From NCBI GenBank assembly GCA_025210455.1, contig JAOARQ010000049.1:20394-84393 (forward strand): DNA of 64,000 bases, written 5' to 3'. Source of the stretch: Pelagimonas sp. Its GTDB lineage: Bacteria; Pseudomonadota; Alphaproteobacteria; Rhodobacterales; Rhodobacteraceae. The position numbers and the translations under genes were made by a program. Under the pieces are notes generated by a model. It was not told where the DNA came from and ran no database searches. It worked only from the letters and a program-made list of their open reading frames with translations. This document shows positions 33,070 through 42,171 of this stretch, piece after piece; positions within the stretch are counted from its first letter, which is position 1; each line of letters opens with the position of its first letter.

Positions 33070-34002
33070 TTAGCTTAGCTCAAGCAACACAATTTCAGGG
33101 GGAACTCCGAACCTGACCGGAGCGATTGAGCATCCCAGGCCGCCAGACACCAATAGATCGCAAACACCCCCGTCTGGGCGTGTTTCTGCAACGTGACCGT
33201 ATGCGTACCTGTTCCCATATCGCGAAGGCACGACCGGTGAATGGCCGAAAACACGAAACTGGCCGCCGTGTGTATGGCCAGAGACAGTTATCGTAACGTG
33301 GGTCTTGGCAGTTAAAACCTTGGGGAAAATATCAGGTTCATGTGCCATTAGGATGATTGGTTCATTTTGAGGCACTGAATCTATGGTCCGCGGAAGGTCG
33401 TCCATACCTTGCCAGTTTGTTCGACCATATTCGCGCCTGGGCAAAAGCGCGAGTTGATCGCCTAGCCCGGCCAACCAGAATGGATTGCCGTTGTGCAAAA
33501 GACGGACAGACTGATTTTCGAGAACCGGTACGCCCGCATTTTCTAAGGCAAGCTGTCCGAAAGTCGGGCCATGCCCCTGTTTTTGAGCGGTTTTGTCTTC
33601 CCACCAGTCGTGGTTTCCAAGAACCGCATATCGTCCAAGCGGCGCTTCGAGCTTAGCCAAGACTGGCGCCCAGTCACGCGAATGGACATAAGAGGTTACA
33701 AACCGCGAAGAGATGCCTGCTGAAAAATCACCAAGCAATAGTGTAAGATCAGGTTTTAAGGCATTTGTTCGTTCTACTATTCGTTCGATACGATCAATGC
33801 TCATCCAAGGATTGCAAGCGTGAATATCCGCTATGATAGCGACTTTGAGCTTTAGACCGCGTGTCCAATTTGCGGGTTGCAGCGCGTACTGTGTAACCAC
33901 CAGCCGCCAAAGTGGCTCAATTGCAAAGGCATATGAGGCCAATGCTGCACCAGACACGGCACTTAATCCCAGCGTTCTCAAAAACGTTCGTCGGCTAATC
34001 AA
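33070..34002 (-). CDS. Tat-exported metallophosphoesterase
   Basis: A 310 aa calcineurin-like phosphoesterase. The N-terminus MISRRTFLRTLGLSAVSGAALASYAFA is a twin-arginine signal. Metal motifs are IIADIHACNPW, LLLGDFSAG, AVLGNHDWWED, LMAHEPDIF and SGHTHGGQFRVFG, as in YkuE/YaeI-type enzymes that act on lipid or phosphodiester substrates. The DNA here is more AT-rich than the neighbours and uses codons such as AGA, ATA and TTA more often. That suggests later acquisition. About 245 bases without a gene follow upstream (34003-34247). Confidence 0.88.
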   Translation of the reverse strand: MISRRTFLRTLGLSAVSGAALASYAFAIEPLWRLVVTQYALQPANWTRGLKLKVAIIADIHACNPWMSIDRIERIVERTNALKPDLTLLLGDFSAGISSRFVTSYVHSRDWAPVLAKLEAPLGRYAVLGNHDWWEDKTAQKQGHGPTFGQLALENAGVPVLENQSVRLLHNGNPFWLAGLGDQLALLPRREYGRTNWQGMDDLPRTIDSVPQNEPIILMAHEPDIFPKVLTAKTHVTITVSGHTHGGQFRVFGHSPVVPSRYGNRYAYGHVAETRPDGGVCDLLVSGGLGCSIAPVRFGVPPEIVLLELS

Positions 34003-34247
34003 CTGGAGACCACCCTTTTCAAATGCCGGAACCCTCTTTGAAGAGTCACGGGTGTGGAATTCTAAATAATTTTTGGAAAACAGATATCGGTAGCCGTAAG
34101 CAAACTCAATTGCGAAGGGGGCCTTAATTTGGCGCGCAGCATTGAGATGTCTGGACTCTGAGCCAGTTTCCGCCGCGCATTGCGCGAATGGCGGGTTTCA
34201 CGCGGGCGCGTTGTTTCGCTATGATTTTGCTTGTTGCCGGACGGAAA

Positions 34248-35684
34248 TTATAAGGTCACGTTGGGATTGATTGGTGTCATTGGCCCACCCAAAGCTTGCT
34301 CAAAGTGATGGGCAATCTGCAACAGGCGGGCTTCGCCACGGGGCGGGCCGATCAGTTGCAGCCCAACCGGAAGGCCCGCTTGTGTGTGTCCGATCGGCAG
34401 GGACAGCGCAGGCAGGCCGCAAAGTGTCGCCAGAAAGGCAAAGCGCAGCCAGTCCAGATAGTCGCGGCTGGGGATGCCATTGATTTCCGGGGGATATTCG
34501 ATCTCAACCGGTAGGGGCGCGATGCCTGTCACCGGGCAGGCCAGCACGTCGTGATGCTCAAAGAACCCCTGCATGGCATCATACAGCCGGGTGCGCGCGA
34601 CTTCGGCATCGCCCAACTGATCCAGCGTCAGGGCTTTGCCGTCCTGAATGTTCTGCTTCAGGGTTGGCTTGTAGTGATCCGAAATCGCGGTAGGCGTGTG
34701 CCGGAAACTGGTCCACATCGCAAAAGCGCGCAGGGCGCGGAAGCTGCTGTCGACACTTTTGATCTTTGGGCTGGTCTCGGTGATATCCACTGTGGGCGAT
34801 TGCAGCCTCTCAACCCCGCTGCGCAGGATCTGTGCCATCTCAGGGGTCACGGGGGCCAGCCCGTTCAGGTCAGGTGAAAACCCGATGCGGATCCGGCCCG
34901 GATCTTGCAGGCAGGTGCCGAGATAACCGGTTGTATCCGCCGGATAGGACAGGGGCCAGACAGGGTTATAACCGGTCATCGCATCCAGAAAGAGCGCGCA
35001 ATCTGCCACATTGCGCGCCATCGGGCCTTCGACAGGCATGGCACTAAAAGACATGGTGGCATAGCTGCCGCCCACCAGACCGGGGGACGGGCGCAGGCCG
35101 ACGATGCCGCAGAAACTGGCCGGCGTGCGCAAAGAGCCACCCAGATCAGAGCCGTGGCTGAGCCAGACCTCACCTGCCGCAAGACCCGCCGCCGCCCCAC
35201 CGGAAGAGCCACCGGCATTCATGCGCGTATCCCAAGGGTTGCGGGTCGGGCCGAAAACCGCGTTAAAGGTATTGGCCCCAGCGCCCATCTCTGGCGTGTT
35301 GGTTTTGCCGATCACCACAGCACCCCGCCGTTCCAGCGTCTCAACCAGCGGGTCGGACTGGGCGGGGATGTGATTTGTCAAACCGGGGGTGCCAAAGGTG
35401 CTGCGCACATCTTTGACCGGGGTCAGATCTTTGATGCCGATGGGCAGCCCCGCCAGCGGGCTATCCGCTGTCACCTGTTGCGCCGCCTCATGGGCGCGAT
35501 CCGGGCAGGTGGTGATCATGGCGTTGATGGCCGGGCTGGTCTGTTCGATGCGCGCGACGCTCGCCTCGATCAGATCTTGTGGGGTGATCTCGCCCTTGCG
35601 CAGCAGATCCACGGCCGCGCGCGCTGTCAAAGCGCACAGCTCTGGCCCATCAAACCCTGGCATGGGCACCTTAGCTGTTGCCAT
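34248..35684 (-). CDS. Amidase signature family protein
   Basis: A 478 aa amidase. The start at 35684 (MATAKVPMPGFDGPELC) is inside the end of the ArsR gene. The catalytic Lys is in LAGLPIGIKDLTPVKDV. The Gly/Ser-rich signature is NAGGSSGGAAAGLAAGEVWLSHGSDLGGSLRTP with the two catalytic serines, read in two parts. The substrate is unknown. It overlaps the upstream arsR gene by 14 bases, so the pair is a translationally coupled unit, and the regulator may control amide degradation. Confidence 0.9.
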   Translation of the reverse strand: MATAKVPMPGFDGPELCALTARAAVDLLRKGEITPQDLIEASVARIEQTSPAINAMITTCPDRAHEAAQQVTADSPLAGLPIGIKDLTPVKDVRSTFGTPGLTNHIPAQSDPLVETLERRGAVVIGKTNTPEMGAGANTFNAVFGPTRNPWDTRMNAGGSSGGAAAGLAAGEVWLSHGSDLGGSLRTPASFCGIVGLRPSPGLVGGSYATMSFSAMPVEGPMARNVADCALFLDAMTGYNPVWPLSYPADTTGYLGTCLQDPGRIRIGFSPDLNGLAPVTPEMAQILRSGVERLQSPTVDITETSPKIKSVDSSFRALRAFAMWTSFRHTPTAISDHYKPTLKQNIQDGKALTLDQLGDAEVARTRLYDAMQGFFEHHDVLACPVTGIAPLPVEIEYPPEINGIPSRDYLDWLRFAFLATLCGLPALSLPIGHTQAGLPVGLQLIGPPRGEARLLQIAHHFEQALGGPMTPINPNVTL

Positions 35685-36012
35685 TGGGGGCTGCGCAGAA
35701 CATGTCGTAAAGCAGGCCAATCACCCGGCTGGTATTGTCATTGGCCAGACTGTAATAAATCGTCTTGCCTTCCCGGCGGGTGAGTACAAGCCCCTCTTCG
35801 CGCAGCCGCGCCAGCATCTGGCTGACTGCGGCCTGACGGATCTGCAAAAGGCCCTCAAGTTCGCCTACGGATTTTTCCCCCGACCCCAGATGACATAAGA
35901 TCATTAACCGACCTTCATGGGCCAGCGTCTTGAGAAAGGCGGCGGCATTCTGGGCGTTTGAGGCCATTTCGCCTGGGGGTGCAGGGGGGGCTTGCAAATC
36001 GTTCATCGACAT
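35671..36012 (-). CDS. ArsR/SmtB-family regulator
   Basis: A 113 aa winged-helix regulator from ATG 36012 (MSMNDLQAPPAPPGEM). The core is AAFLKTLAHEGRLMILCHLGSGEKSVGELEGLLQIRQAAVSQMLARLREEGLVLTRREGKTIYYSLAN, quoted here as helix positions of about 25-92 (LKTLAHEGRLMILCHLGSGE; SQMLARLREEGLVLTRREGK). It resembles BigR/SqrR-type or metal-independent ArsR proteins; a single Cys lies in the ILCHL segment and another in MFCAAP near the end. That Cys pair could be redox-active. It precedes the amidase gene. Confidence 0.85.
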   Translation of the reverse strand: MSMNDLQAPPAPPGEMASNAQNAAAFLKTLAHEGRLMILCHLGSGEKSVGELEGLLQIRQAAVSQMLARLREEGLVLTRREGKTIYYSLANDNTSRVIGLLYDMFCAAPNGNS

Positions 36013-36061
36013 CTCTTGGACATTTTTCGCAATTATAAAGCCTTTGTCACAAAAAGCGAGA

Positions 36062-37294
36062 TCACGATTTCTTGGGGGGGGCTCCGCCTGCAAAACTGTT
36101 GCCATTGACGTAATCGCAGGGCGCATCCTGCATCTGAAGATGCAGCCCGTCATCTTCGTAAGGATGCGCGCGGGCCAGATCTTCGTCGACCTCAATGCCC
36201 AGCCCGGGGGCCGTGGGGGCAGTGACAAAACCGCCTTCAACCCGGATCGAGGATTTGATCAACCCAGCATGGAACGGTGTTTCGATGGTTTCGGCGATCA
36301 GCAGATTGGGGATAGAGACGCCCAGCTGGATATTGGCAGCCCATTCGATGGGGCCTGCATACAAGTGAGGGGCCATTTCCGCGTTGAAGCTTTGGGCCAG
36401 AGCAGAAAGCTTACGCATTTCCCAGATGCCACCGGCGCGGCCAAGGGCGGGTTGCAGGATTTTGGCGCCGCCGCTGCGTAAGACGGAGGCAAATTCCGCG
36501 CGGGTACACAGGCGTTCACCGGTGGCAATGGGAATGCGAACCGCGCGGGCAACCTCTTGGTATTCCAGCAGGTTGTCGGGTGGTACTGGTTCTTCGAACC
36601 AGAGCGGCAGATAGGGTTCGATAGCCTGCCCCAGCCGGATGGCCCCGGCGGTGGTGAATTGCCCATGGGTGCCAAACAGCAGATCCGCCCTGTCGCCCAC
36701 CGCGTCGCGGATGGCCCGGCAAAAGGCCACGGATTGGGTGATGTCGGACATGGCAGGCTGATGGCCGCCGCGCATGGTGTAGGGGCCAGCGGGGTCGAAT
36801 TTCACCGCAGTATAGCCCTGGTCGACATAGGCGCTGGCCGCTTCGGCCGCCATCTGCGGTGACGTCCAGAAGCTGTCGATTTCATGTTGGGGCTGCGGGT
36901 ACAGATAGGTATAGGCGCGGATGCGCTCGTTCATCATCCCCCCCAGCAAGGCCCAGACAGGGCGGTCACGATCTTTGCCCAGAATGTCCCAGCAGGCAAT
37001 CTCCAACCCTGAGAAAGCCCCCATAACCGTCAGATCCGGGCGCTGGGTAAAGCCCGAGGAATAGCAGCGCCGGAAAAGCCGTTCGATGTTTTCGGGATTT
37101 TCACCCGCAAAGTAGCGTTCAAACAGGTCGTGAATGACATGTTCCATGGCCTGCGGCCCCACCGAGGAGGCATAGCATTCCCCCCAACCGGTGATGCCTG
37201 TGTCGGTGGTCAGCTTGACCAAAATCCAATAGCGCCCACCCCAGCCCGGGGCCGGTGGGGCGGTGATGATGATGTCGAGGTCTTGCAGTTTCAT
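36062..37294 (-). CDS. Mandelate racemase / muconate lactonizing enzyme family protein (sugar-acid dehydratase-like)
   Basis: A 410 aa enolase-superfamily enzyme. The N-terminal capping domain contains GWGECYASSVGPQAMEHVI. The barrel shows YTAVKFDPAGPY (Lys strand), DLLFGTHGQFTTAGA, LWFEEPVPPDN (Glu), IATGERLCTR (Glu) and EMAPHLYAGPIEWAANI (His). The His in GTHGQF and the His in MAPH resemble galactonate/mannonate-type dehydratases. The sugar acid is not identifiable. It is on the minus strand between an alcohol dehydrogenase gene and the arsR-amidase pair and is probably in the same catabolic unit. Confidence 0.85.
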   Translation of the reverse strand: MKLQDLDIIITAPPAPGWGGRYWILVKLTTDTGITGWGECYASSVGPQAMEHVIHDLFERYFAGENPENIERLFRRCYSSGFTQRPDLTVMGAFSGLEIACWDILGKDRDRPVWALLGGMMNERIRAYTYLYPQPQHEIDSFWTSPQMAAEAASAYVDQGYTAVKFDPAGPYTMRGGHQPAMSDITQSVAFCRAIRDAVGDRADLLFGTHGQFTTAGAIRLGQAIEPYLPLWFEEPVPPDNLLEYQEVARAVRIPIATGERLCTRAEFASVLRSGGAKILQPALGRAGGIWEMRKLSALAQSFNAEMAPHLYAGPIEWAANIQLGVSIPNLLIAETIETPFHAGLIKSSIRVEGGFVTAPTAPGLGIEVDEDLARAHPYEDDGLHLQMQDAPCDYVNGNSFAGGAPPKKS

Positions 37295-37320
37295 GGGCGA
37301 TCTCCGCTGGGGTTTCTTCG

Positions 37321-37356
37321 GCCCTGCGGGCCTCGTCGCGAGGACGTCCGCAGGGC
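37321..37356. repeat. Nested hairpin between the dehydrogenase and dehydratase genes
   Basis: GCCCTGCGG (37321-37329) pairs with CCGCAGGGC (37348-37356), enclosing an inner stem CCTCG (37331-37335) / CGAGG (37339-37343). There is no T-tract. An mRNA-stabilising or processing hairpin between co-directional genes is the likely role. Confidence 0.6.
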
Positions 37357-37369
37357 GGATCGAGCAGGG

Positions 37370-38449
37370 TCAGAACAAGATGACGTTGCGCCTTGCCCCC
37401 CCGGTCTTTGTGTCGGCGATGGCCTCATTGATCTGCTCCAGTGACCAGCGACCTGACACCAGTTCATCCAGTTTCAATCGCCCCTGATCATAAAGGTCCG
37501 CCATCCAAGGGATATCCCGCTGGATTACCACATCACCCATTTTGGAACCGATCATTTTCTGCCCCATGAAAGCGGGGATCACCGGCTCATATCGCGCGGT
37601 TTCCCCGCCGTGGGGCATGCCGACCATAATCATTCGCCCGCCATAGCCCATATAGCGCATCGCATCCTCATAGGCGGGGATGGCCCCGACGGTCACGGCC
37701 ACCACATCAGCGCCACGGCCCAGGGCCTTGAACGCGGCTTTCCATGGGGCCCTGGAAGTGCCCAGCACGCCATGCGTGGCTCCGAATTCCTTCGCGATTT
37801 CGAGTTTCTCTTCACTCATATCAACCGCAACGATGCGGCGCGCGCCTGCGATTTTGGCCCCTTGGATGGCATTCAACCCGACACCGCCAGCCCCAATCAC
37901 CACCACATCTTCGCCCGGGCGCAGATCGCCCGCGTGGATCACCGCGCCGATGCCGGTGATCACGCCGCAGGCCAGCAGGCAGACGCTTTCGGCGGGCATA
38001 TTGTCTGGCAAGGGCACGATCTGGCTGGTCGAGACCACGACTTTTTCGGCAAATGCACCGCAGTGCATGGCCTGTTCCACCGGTGTGCCGTCGTCCAGCG
38101 TCAGGGCTGTGGGGCGTGGGGTCTGGTTTTCGCAGATGGTGGGTTTGCCGCTAAGACAGTTTGGGCAGGCACCGCAGGACTTGATCAGGGTCACCACCAC
38201 CCGCTGCCCTTCGGACAGGGTGCTTACGCCCGGTCCAACTGCGGTGATCCGGCCAGAGGCCTCGTGTCCGTAAAGCGCGGGCAGGGATCCGCCCCAGCCC
38301 CCGTCGATAAAAGAGATATCTGAATGGCAGATGGCCACTGCCTCCAGCGTGACTTCGACCTCGCCCTCAATTGGCGCGCGCAGGTTGATTTCTTCGATGC
38401 TGAGCGGCGCGCCAAATTCCCGGCAGATAGCGGCTTTGATCTTTGCCAT
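37370..38449 (-). CDS. Zinc-dependent alcohol dehydrogenase (MDR family)
   Basis: A 359 aa medium-chain dehydrogenase. The catalytic zinc site is AICHSD and YGHEASG; the structural zinc Cys are in CGACPNCLSGKPTIC (four Cys). The Rossmann motif is VVVIGAGGVGLNAIQGAKIAGA. It belongs near class III / aryl or formaldehyde-type dehydrogenases (PGEDVVVIGAGGVGL, RDIPWMADLYDQGRLKLDELV). It probably oxidises the alcohol produced or consumed in this catabolic cluster. Start MAKIKAAICREFGAPL has a GAGG site. Confidence 0.9.
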   Translation of the reverse strand: MAKIKAAICREFGAPLSIEEINLRAPIEGEVEVTLEAVAICHSDISFIDGGWGGSLPALYGHEASGRITAVGPGVSTLSEGQRVVVTLIKSCGACPNCLSGKPTICENQTPRPTALTLDDGTPVEQAMHCGAFAEKVVVSTSQIVPLPDNMPAESVCLLACGVITGIGAVIHAGDLRPGEDVVVIGAGGVGLNAIQGAKIAGARRIVAVDMSEEKLEIAKEFGATHGVLGTSRAPWKAAFKALGRGADVVAVTVGAIPAYEDAMRYMGYGGRMIMVGMPHGGETARYEPVIPAFMGQKMIGSKMGDVVIQRDIPWMADLYDQGRLKLDELVSGRWSLEQINEAIADTKTGGARRNVILF

Positions 38450-38523
38450 GGTTTTCCTCCCTCATTTTGGCTCAGCCTGCGGGGCGGATCTGAGACATTC
38501 AAGCGTGAAAACGACATGCGCTG

Positions 38524-39729
38524 TCAGGTGACGTTACGGGCCTGACGTTTTGGAGCCAGAAATAACCCCAGCGCGGCAAAGGCCAGAGCCAGCGCCAGCA
38601 GGAAGGGCGCACCGGGAAAATAGACAGGCGCATCTTCATTGGTGAAGTGAAAGAAGCTCCAGGTCATGATGAGGGGCGAGATCACCATGGCCACCGCGTT
38701 GGTCGAGGCAAACACCCCTTGCAACTCACCCTGCCGGGCGTCGGTGACAGATTGGCTCATCAGGGCTTGGATCGCGGGGGTAAAGACACCGCCCAAAGCG
38801 GCCAGCGGGATCAGCAGCATGGTCAGCCAGCCCAGAGGGATGATCGCAGTCAGACCAAAGGCGATACAGACAAAGATCAGTCCGAACAGCACCGCGCCAC
38901 GTTCCCCCGTGTGATTGATGATCACCCGGATCAACCCGGCCTGCACCAAAGCCATCGAGATCCCAAAGACGGCCAGAGACGTGCCCACCAGACGCGGGCC
39001 CCAGTCAAAGCGTTCCTGCGTAAAATAAGGCCAGATCGCCGGGTAGACGCTATAGGCCAGCTGGTAAAGAAACAGCACCGCCAAAAGCCGCCCGACGCTG
39101 GTGAAATGCGATAGGGACAGCAGGGCGCTAAAGGGGTTCGCGCGCCGAAAACTGAAGCTGCCAGAGCGGCTTGGGTTGGTTTCGGGAAAGGCAAAATAGC
39201 CTAAAATAAGATTTGCCAGTGTCAGGGCTGCCGCCGCCCAAAAGGGCGCGCGCGTGTCCAGCGCACCCAGATAGCCGCCAATCACAGGCCCCAGAACAAA
39301 GCCCAATCCAAAGGCGGCCCCGATCAGGCCAAAGCCCTGTGCGCGCTCTTCCTTGGTGGACAGATCCGCCATGGCGGCATTGGCGGTGCTATGGGTGGCA
39401 GCGGTGATCCCGCCGATGGCGCGCACAATGATCAGCAGCCACAGAACCTGTGTCACGGCCATGACGATATAGTCGACGGCCATGGCGGCCAGCGAAATCA
39501 GCAAGACAGGGCGGCGCCCGTAAAGATCGCTCAGATGGCCCAGAAGTGGCGCGCAGAGGAACTGCATCAGCGCAAAGATAGCGGCCAGAATGCCGCCCCA
39601 AAGCGCGGCTTGGGACAGATCGCCGCCGGTGACCTGTTTGATCAGATCGGGCATTACCGGCACGATTAGTGAAATGCCCATGGCGTCGATGGCCACGGTG
39701 ATCATCAGGAAAAGAACCGGCAGGCGCAT
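38524..39729 (-). CDS. MFS transporter, TetA-like
   Basis: A 401 aa transporter with twelve predicted membrane helices. Motif A in the loop between helices 2 and 3 reads GHLSDLYGRRPVLL, and the motif C-like GAAFGLGFVLGPVIGG lies in helix 5. These are typical for drug/H+ antiporters of the TCR/Tet group. The stop of pcaB upstream is only 3 bases before its ATG, so it is in one unit with pcaD-pcaB and may carry aromatic acids or be an exporter. Confidence 0.88.
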   Translation of the reverse strand: MRLPVLFLMITVAIDAMGISLIVPVMPDLIKQVTGGDLSQAALWGGILAAIFALMQFLCAPLLGHLSDLYGRRPVLLISLAAMAVDYIVMAVTQVLWLLIIVRAIGGITAATHSTANAAMADLSTKEERAQGFGLIGAAFGLGFVLGPVIGGYLGALDTRAPFWAAAALTLANLILGYFAFPETNPSRSGSFSFRRANPFSALLSLSHFTSVGRLLAVLFLYQLAYSVYPAIWPYFTQERFDWGPRLVGTSLAVFGISMALVQAGLIRVIINHTGERGAVLFGLIFVCIAFGLTAIIPLGWLTMLLIPLAALGGVFTPAIQALMSQSVTDARQGELQGVFASTNAVAMVISPLIMTWSFFHFTNEDAPVYFPGAPFLLALALAFAALGLFLAPKRQARNVT

Positions 39730-39732
39730 GGG

Positions 39733-41061
39733 TTACACGACCTCAGCCACGCTTTGGACAAAATGCAGCGCTTCGGCGGGGGCGGTGCCCAGGCGGGTGC
39801 GGCTGTCAAAGAAGTCGGTGGGCAGATCGGGCAGGGCGGCACGGGCGGTGGTCTCAAGCGGTTCGCCGTTTTCGCGGGCCGTCGCACAAAGCGCTTTGAC
39901 CTGCGCCTGTGCCTCTGGGCGGGGCTGGGACTTTGCCAGTTCGAACGACAGCGCCTCGGCCAGGATCAACCCGCCTGTATCGGTCAGATGTTGTGCCATG
40001 GCCTGCGCGTCTGGGGCGATGCTTTCTGCCAGCGACTGCGCATGGACCAATGCCGAAGAGGCTGTCAGGACAAGCTGCGGCAGGGTCAGCCATTCGGTGA
40101 ACCAGGCTGCCCCATCGCGCTGCCAGCGGTGCAGGCTGGCCCCTTGCAGTGTTGCATTCAGACCCTGCGCATGGCGTGCCAGCGCGACCAGCGCCGATGG
40201 GGCCACGGGGTTTTGCTTTTGCGGCATGGTGGACGAGGCCCCGGTGCCGCCCAGGGCGACCTCGGAGAGGCCGGATTGGGTGGCGAGCACCAGATCTTCG
40301 CCCATTTTTCCGGCGGCAAGGGCGCTGCGCGTAAACCAGTCGGTCAGTTTCAAAAGCGGGCTGCGATCAGAATGCCAGCTGCGTTTGGGATCCTTCAGCC
40401 CCAGTTTTGTGGCCAGATCTGCACGGATCGCCGCTGGATCAGTGCCCAGTTCTGATCCGGTGCCCGCTGCGCCCGACAAAGACACCAGAAGACAGGTTTC
40501 CCGCAAGGTTTCAATCTCTTGCAAGGCATTGATCAGCGGCCAGCCCCAGGCGGCCACCTGAGCGCCAAAGCTGGTGGGGGTGGCGTGCTGGCCATAGGTG
40601 CGCGCGGCCATTGGCGTGTCAGCATGGGCTTTGGCCAGATCTGAGATCGCGGTCAAAGTGGCTTTGATCCGGCTTTCCTGATGCGACAGCGCCTGACGCA
40701 GGCGAAGCATCTGGCCCGTGTCCTGAATGTCTTGCGAGGTTGCCCCCCAGTGCAGGTATTGCGCATGTTCCGGGGCCTGCATTTCTGCGCGGAACTGCGT
40801 CACCAGCGCGGGCGTGCAAACGCCGTTCTGGCCGGTGGCTTTGGCCAGGGCACCCGGATCAATCTGGATTTCAAGCCCGGCGCGGTGAATGGCATCGGCG
40901 CTGTCTTGCGGGATAACACCATGGGCCGCCTGCACCTGCGCCAGCGCGCCTTCCACCAGCATCATGGCGCGGATTTCCGCGGTGTCAGAAAAAAGACGCC
41001 CGGTGTCGTTGGTGGGGAAAAGCTGGTGCAGATGGGCGCTGTCAAAGGGGGTGGCGGTCAT
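39733..41061 (-). CDS. pcaB: 3-carboxy-cis,cis-muconate cycloisomerase
   Basis: A 442 aa fumarase/aspartase superfamily enzyme of the protocatechuate branch of the beta-ketoadipate pathway. The superfamily signature is TGASSTMPQKQNPVAPSAL, and the other conserved regions are WGATSQDIQDTG and YGQHATPTSFGAQVAAW. The N-terminus FSDTAEIRAMMLVEGALAQVQ is typical for PcaB. It precedes the MFS gene (3 bases) and follows pcaD. Confidence 0.92.
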   Translation of the reverse strand: MTATPFDSAHLHQLFPTNDTGRLFSDTAEIRAMMLVEGALAQVQAAHGVIPQDSADAIHRAGLEIQIDPGALAKATGQNGVCTPALVTQFRAEMQAPEHAQYLHWGATSQDIQDTGQMLRLRQALSHQESRIKATLTAISDLAKAHADTPMAARTYGQHATPTSFGAQVAAWGWPLINALQEIETLRETCLLVSLSGAAGTGSELGTDPAAIRADLATKLGLKDPKRSWHSDRSPLLKLTDWFTRSALAAGKMGEDLVLATQSGLSEVALGGTGASSTMPQKQNPVAPSALVALARHAQGLNATLQGASLHRWQRDGAAWFTEWLTLPQLVLTASSALVHAQSLAESIAPDAQAMAQHLTDTGGLILAEALSFELAKSQPRPEAQAQVKALCATARENGEPLETTARAALPDLPTDFFDSRTRLGTAPAEALHFVQSVAEVV

Positions 41062-41124
41062 GGGGATCTCGTGTTGTGAGGGGGCGCGGTGCCCCTTTTT
41101 CAGCCGTTGCGGGCTGTCATCGGG

Positions 41125-41916
41125 TTAGTGGCCGTGACCCTGCGCGGCGAAGAAATCGCTGAGCAGGCGGGCGTATTCAGTGGGGTTTTCGACGCAGGGC
41201 AGGTGGCCTGCACTGCGGATCAGTTCCATGCGTGAACCGGGGATGAGATCAACGGTTTCGCGCACGAGATCGGGCGGGGTTGAGCCATCTTCGGTGCCCG
41301 CAATGCCCAGCGTAGGCAGGCGTAACCCGCTGGTTGATGAGATGAAATCCGTGCCTGCAATGGCCGAGGCGCAGCCTGTCCAGCCATCGGCAGGGGTGGT
41401 GAGAAACATATTGCGCCAGGCGGGAAAGGCGCTGGATTTATGGAAAGGTTTTGAAAACCAGCGGTCCATTGTCGGATCGGCGATGGCCTGAAGGCCACCC
41501 GCTTTGACGCTTTCAATACGGTCTTGCCACATGCCGCGGGTGCCGATTTTGGCCGCGGTGTTTGACAGCACAAGGGCGCGCACCAGATCGAGACGCTTGG
41601 CTGCCAGCCCCTGGGCGATCATGCCACCAATCGAGAGGCCGACAAAGATGGCATTGCGAAAGCCCGCCAGATCCATCAACTGTTCTACATCACGCACCAA
41701 TGCGCCCATGGAATAGGGGCCGGGGGGCACGTCTGACAGGCCGTGGCCGCGTTTGTCAAACCGCAGGATGCGCAACCCATCGGGAAGCAGCGGCAGGATA
41801 TCATCCCACAGCCGCATATCAGTGCCCAGAGAATTGGCAAAAACCACCGGTGTGCCATCATCGGGGCCGGTGATTTTATAGTGCAGGCGGATATCGCCAG
41901 TCTGAGACATCTGCAT
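41125..41916 (-). CDS. pcaD: 3-oxoadipate enol-lactonase
   Basis: A 263 aa alpha/beta hydrolase of the beta-ketoadipate pathway. The nucleophile is in FVGLSIGGMIAQGLA, the acid in GIAGTEDGSTPPD and the His in AGHLPCVENP. HKITGPDDGTPVVFANSLGTDMRLWD and RFDKRGHGLSDVPPGPYS are PcaD-type. The start at 41916 has AGAGG six bases away; an alternative ATG two codons later is possible. pcaHG, pcaC and a pcaQ regulator are not in the window. Confidence 0.9.
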   Translation of the reverse strand: MQMSQTGDIRLHYKITGPDDGTPVVFANSLGTDMRLWDDILPLLPDGLRILRFDKRGHGLSDVPPGPYSMGALVRDVEQLMDLAGFRNAIFVGLSIGGMIAQGLAAKRLDLVRALVLSNTAAKIGTRGMWQDRIESVKAGGLQAIADPTMDRWFSKPFHKSSAFPAWRNMFLTTPADGWTGCASAIAGTDFISSTSGLRLPTLGIAGTEDGSTPPDLVRETVDLIPGSRMELIRSAGHLPCVENPTEYARLLSDFFAAQGHGH

Positions 41917-41984
41917 TGTAAACCTCTTTCGTTAAAATGAGGTTTACCGCGTTGTCGTCAGCCGCGAAAGCCGCCTTGTTGCCT

Positions 41985-42171
41985 TAGGGTCTGTTGACAT
42001 CCAGCGCGCGCCCCCGGCGCGAGACGAATTTTGCTCGGCGCTAGGCATTTTGACCGCTGCGATCTGGTTGATCACGAGGGAAAAATAACGCCGCGATGGG
42101 CAAAATTCGCCGCGTCTCTTCGAGATTTGGCCAAAATCCGGGGGTGCGAGGTGAATGTCAACAGACCCTAG
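41985..42171. mobile_element. MITE-like palindromic element, copy A (internally deleted)
   Basis: The left end TAGGGTCTGTTGACAT (41985-42000) matches the inverted right end ATGTCAACAGACCCTA (42155-42170). Its interior (CGCGAGACGAATTTTGCTC, GATCACGAGG, AATAACGCCGCGATGGGC, CGCGTCTCTTCGAGATTTGG) is nearly identical to the reverse complement of copy C at 57882-58154. About 85 bases are missing between the CCAAAATCC and GGGGG segments. No open frame. The right end supplies the TAG stop of the FKBP gene (42168-42170). Confidence 0.75.
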
